From JANLUX01 sp031366005 (GTDB taxonomy: Bacteria; Bacteroidota; Bacteroidia; AKYH767-A; OLB10): a DNA stretch of 64,000 nucleotides. The position numbers were made by a program, and so were the translations under genes. Positions 61,709-64,000 of the stretch are shown piece after piece; the first letter of the stretch is position 1; every line of letters begins with the position of its first letter. The notes beneath the pieces were generated by a model. It had not been told where the DNA came from, did no database searches, and saw nothing but the letters and a program-made list of their open reading frames with translations. Where the stretch lies: the NCBI GenBank assembly GCA_031366005.1, contig JANLZB010000056.1, positions 18,397 through 82,396 on the forward strand, read 5' to 3'.

Positions 61709-62905
61709 TTAATTTAATTTCTCCAGGCTCGCCTTAATTCTCTTAGCAGCTTCCGTCAACAAATCTTCAGAAGTAGCATAGCTGAAACGAACGCAGTTAT
61801 TATCTCCAAATGCCTCACCGGTAACAACGGAAACTTTTGCATCACTCAATAAGTACATGCAAAGTTCAGTTGCATTGTTGATGGTTGTGCTTCCGTTTTT
61901 CTTTCCAAAATAATAGGACACATCCGGGAAAATATAAAACGCACCATGTGGCTGATTCATTTTCAAACCCGGGATTTCACGGAGTAATTTCAACATTAAG
62001 TCACGTCTTTTCAAAAAGGATTCGCGCATAAAATCAAATTGTTTCCAATCTAAACTTACTGCTGCCAATGCTGCTTTTTGCGCAATGCTGTTAGCACCCG
62101 AGGTAAATTGTCCCTGCATTTTATCGCATGCTTTGGCAACTTCCAACGGTGCTCCGATGTAACCTATTCTCCAGCCTGTCATAGCATAACCTTTGGAAAC
62201 ACCATTCACTACAATTACCCTATCTTTTATGAAATCAAATTGTGCAATGGTTTCATGCTTCATTTCAAAATGAATGTGCTCATAAATTTCATCCGACAAA
62301 ATATAAATCTGCGTATGAGGAGCAATCACATCAGCAATCGCTTTCAATTCTTCTTTGCTGAACATGGAACCCGTAGGATTGCAAGGCGAAGAATAAATCA
62401 GCATTTTTGTTTTCGGTGTGATAGCATTTTTTATTTGTTGAGCTGTTGGTTTAAAATCATTCTCAATAGTTGTCTGAATATAAACGGGCACACCTCCTGC
62501 CAATTCTATCACCTGCGAATAACTCACCCAATAAGGTGCCGGAACAATCACTTCATCACCATGATTAATCAGACACATAATAATGTTTGCAATACTTTGT
62601 TTGGCACCGGTAGAAACTACTATCTGTTCCGGTTTAAAATCAAGATTGTTTTCGCGCTTAAATTTTTCTGCAATCGCTTTACGCAGATCACCAAATCCTG
62701 AAATGGGAGGATAATGAGTAAAGCCTTCATCTATTGCTTTTTTTGCAGCATCACAAATAATTTTGGGAGTGATGAAATCAGGTTCACCTAAACTAAGGCT
62801 GATGATGTTATGTCCTTGTTCAGTTAATTCTCTGCTGAGGCGCGCCATTGCTATGGTAGCCGATTCATGCAAACGGTTAACGCGTTCGCTTAAGTAATTG
62901 TTCAC
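61709..62905 (-). CDS. Aspartate-type class I aminotransferase
   Basis: 398 aa. PLP Lys in VNGVSKGYAMTGWRIGYIG; also ISLSLGEPDFITP, YPPISGFGDLRKAIAEKF, STGAKQSI, SPCNPTGSMFSKEEL, LSDEIYEHIHF and C-terminal CVRFSYATS. This is the Ib subgroup, usually aspartate (or prephenate) aminotransferase. Has its own -7 element. No pathway neighbours. Confidence 0.92.
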   Translation of the reverse strand: MNNYLSERVNRLHESATIAMARLSRELTEQGHNIISLSLGEPDFITPKIICDAAKKAIDEGFTHYPPISGFGDLRKAIAEKFKRENNLDFKPEQIVVSTGAKQSIANIIMCLINHGDEVIVPAPYWVSYSQVIELAGGVPVYIQTTIENDFKPTAQQIKNAITPKTKMLIYSSPCNPTGSMFSKEELKAIADVIAPHTQIYILSDEIYEHIHFEMKHETIAQFDFIKDRVIVVNGVSKGYAMTGWRIGYIGAPLEVAKACDKMQGQFTSGANSIAQKAALAAVSLDWKQFDFMRESFLKRRDLMLKLLREIPGLKMNQPHGAFYIFPDVSYYFGKKNGSTTINNATELCMYLLSDAKVSVVTGEAFGDNNCVRFSYATSEDLLTEAAKRIKASLEKLN

Positions 62906-62925
62906 AGGCTTTTAAAATTGTCGGG

Positions 62926-62933
62926 CAAAGGTA
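62926..62933 (-). promoter_or_regulatory. -7 element TACCTTTG for the aminotransferase
   Basis: Minus-strand TAnnTTTG, 20 nt before the ATG at 62905. Confidence 0.45.
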
Positions 62934-62985
62934 TTTAAATAGCTAAAAGTGTAAGTTTGTGATTAGAAAAGCAATCTCACGCAAT

Positions 62986-63123
62986 GTCATTCTGAAAGAA
63001 ACTTGTGTAATAGCGGGAGTAAGTTTGAACTTGCAGGTAGGTCATTCACCGAGAGTTCTCCGGATAAACATTTAACAAAGTTGAGCTGCATACAGCTATT
63101 ACACAAGTTTCTTTGAGAATGAC
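62986..63123. repeat. GTCATTCTGA-type palindrome with 29-bp arms and 80-nt loop
   Basis: Arms 62986-63014 (GTCATTCTGAAAGAAACTTG onward) and 63095-63123 are complementary at 28 of 29 positions. It fills the gap between two divergent genes. The ends (GTCATTCT / GAATGAC) are typical of intergenic palindromic elements in this phylum. Confidence 0.85.
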
Positions 63124-63147
63124 ACTCACTGTATAATTTAATTACTC

Positions 63148-63678
63148 ATGGATATTCCAAAAGGCATCATTGATTTCTTGTTTTACCTTGCTCCTTCGCT
63201 GCTGGTTTTTGTGACTGCATACATGCTCATTAAAAGTTTTATTGAAAAAGAACATAAGCTGAAACTGATTGAAACAAAAATTCTGATGCAAAAAGAATTG
63301 CTTCCATTGCGCTTGCAAGCGTATGAGCGTTTAGCATTATACCTCGAACGTATTTCTCCAAACGTAATGCTAATCAATCAGCACGAGCAAGGATTGACTG
63401 TGCAGGAATTTCAACAACGATTGCTTGAAACTGTTCGGCAAGAGTTTGAACATAATTTCAGTCAGCAGATTTATGTTTCGGCTGCTGCATGGACAATTAC
63501 TCGCAATGCAAAAGAGGAAGTGGCACGTTTGATAAATGTTGCTGCCGATTCATTGGATGCAGAAGCACCTTCTTATCAACTCAGCAAAAAAGTTTTTGAT
63601 ATGATGCTGGAGCGTGAAGATTTTCCGACACAACGGGCGTTGACTATTGTAAAGGCAGAAGTATCACAATTATTTTAA
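63148..63678 (+). CDS. DUF7935-family membrane-anchored protein
   Basis: 176 aa. One N-terminal membrane helix (about 8-28, LFYLAPSLLVFVTAYMLI), then a charged helical region: KHEL-like linker, MQKELLPLRLQAYERLALYLERISP, VRQEFEHNFSQQIYVSAAAW and KEEVARLINVAAD. It matches the small Bacteroidota family DUF7935, often found beside methylmalonyl-CoA mutase, as here. Function unknown. Confidence 0.8.
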   Translation: MDIPKGIIDFLFYLAPSLLVFVTAYMLIKSFIEKEHKLKLIETKILMQKELLPLRLQAYERLALYLERISPNVMLINQHEQGLTVQEFQQRLLETVRQEFEHNFSQQIYVSAAAWTITRNAKEEVARLINVAADSLDAEAPSYQLSKKVFDMMLEREDFPTQRALTIVKAEVSQLF

Positions 63679-63696
63679 TGTGTTGCATACTAATAA

Positions 63697-63815
63697 CTGC
63701 ATACTAATTAACGAATGATTTACGAATGTAACGAATAGCTTACGCAAAACTTTCAGCCCGCACTTTGATTCGTTAATTCGTAACATTTGTTACCGATTCG
63801 TTAATTAGTATGCAG
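63697..63815. repeat. Palindromic repeat GCATACTAATTAAC type, copy 2
   Basis: Arms 63697-63735 and 63777-63815 (39 bp; outer 20 bp perfect) built of TACGAATGTAACGAA-like units. Ends are identical to copy 1 at 30959-31089; the centres differ. A third GCATACTAATAAC-like end lies just before it (about 63684). Confidence 0.8.
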
Positions 63816-63826
63816 AAAAAATAATC

Positions 63827-64000
63827 ATGATGAAAGATAAAACTATACACACCGATTCTCAAATTGAAATAGATCGCATTTATAAAGAACCTATTACGGT
63901 TACAGAAGATGCAGGTGAGTTTCCGTTTACTCGCGGCATTCAGCCGGATATGTATCGCGGCAAGCAGTGGACTATGCGGCAGTATGCAGGTTTCTCTACT
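63827..64000 (+). CDS. Methylmalonyl-CoA mutase large subunit, 3' partial
   Basis: 58 codons visible, cut by the window end. The N-terminal signature GEFPFTRGIQPDMYRGKQWT then MRQYAGFST is the substrate-binding start of the B12-dependent mutase. It interconverts methylmalonyl-CoA and succinyl-CoA. Start at ATGATG, 63827 or 63830. It follows DUF7935 after a palindromic repeat. Confidence 0.92.
   Translation, partial: MMKDKTIHTDSQIEIDRIYKEPITVTEDAGEFPFTRGIQPDMYRGKQWTMRQYAGFST

Noticed and set aside
1..64000. tRNA, rRNA or riboswitch genes
   Set aside because: No cloverleaf with a GTTCRANYC T-arm, no rRNA-like block and no recognised riboswitch core was found by reading both strands; a covariance-model scan would be needed to be certain.

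Overview
The window is AT-rich chromosomal DNA of a Bacteroidota bacterium. The evidence is several large secreted proteins with C-terminal type IX secretion (T9SS) sorting domains, MBG-like and PKD domains, lipoproteins, DUF5686, DUF4292 and DUF7935 proteins, Bacteroidota-type promoters (TTG, about 19-21 bp, TAnnTTTG), a class II alpha2 glycyl-tRNA synthetase and a two-domain malic enzyme. Nothing fixes the genus. An environmental, aerobic, predatory or polymer-degrading member of a Chitinophagales- or Sphingobacteriales-like group is a guess. No tRNA, rRNA, CRISPR array, prophage or complete insertion sequence was seen.

Layout. 1-6.8 kb: surface proteins (a subtilase-fold protease with an internal RNLIN hexapeptide array, a TPR/Hpt-like membrane protein, a PKD/T9SS protein). 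6.9-9.4 kb: an aminotransferase and mannose-1-phosphate guanylyltransferase. 9.5-13.7 kb: tatA and an envelope operon (TPR lipoprotein, DUF4292 lipoprotein, EnvC-like LytM protein). 14.0-15.7 kb: a GAF-PAS-kinase gene split by a frameshift. 15.7-18.1 kb: nucleotidyltransferase, orphan MNT protein, Nudix and DsrE proteins. 18.3-22.5 kb: respiratory oxidase accessory cluster (ctaB, two subunit III genes, subunit IV, SCO, DUF420, a 77-aa CxxC protein). 22.5-24.2 kb: trhO, then three tiny one-helix membrane proteins on the opposite strand. 24.5-33 kb: an S74/T9SS protein, a MITE-like element, lptB, DUF5686, an AhpD-like protein, tatC and kdsD. 33-43 kb: recQ, a DUF1905/YdeI-type protein, a BNR-repeat T9SS protein, a T9SS subtilase with a coupled lipoprotein, mnmA and a DinB protein. 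43-57 kb: malic enzyme, glyS, an AAA ATPase bracketed by palindromic repeats, an MFS transporter, a CoA-binding protein, a two-component system, a class III aminotransferase, a RelE/ParE-type toxin-antitoxin pair and valS. 57-64 kb: an unknown membrane protein with two tandem YkuD enzymes, a DAACS symporter, an aspartate-type aminotransferase, DUF7935 and the start of methylmalonyl-CoA mutase.

The most unusual signal lies between and inside the genes. Many intergenic gaps hold palindromes whose arms are short tandem repeats of about 7 bp (GGCAGTA, GTAAACC, GGCAAAT, TCATAAC, TAGTATC types). Copies of two of these types lie in frame inside valS, and a different GTCATTGCGAG-type palindrome has become the signal-peptide region of the EnvC-like gene. 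A 33-bp palindromic repeat brackets the lone ATPase gene on both sides and supplies its -33 promoter box. The strongest candidates for undescribed biology are the family of three microproteins (39, 44 and 44 aa) beside the oxidase cluster and the repeat-bracketed ATPase unit.
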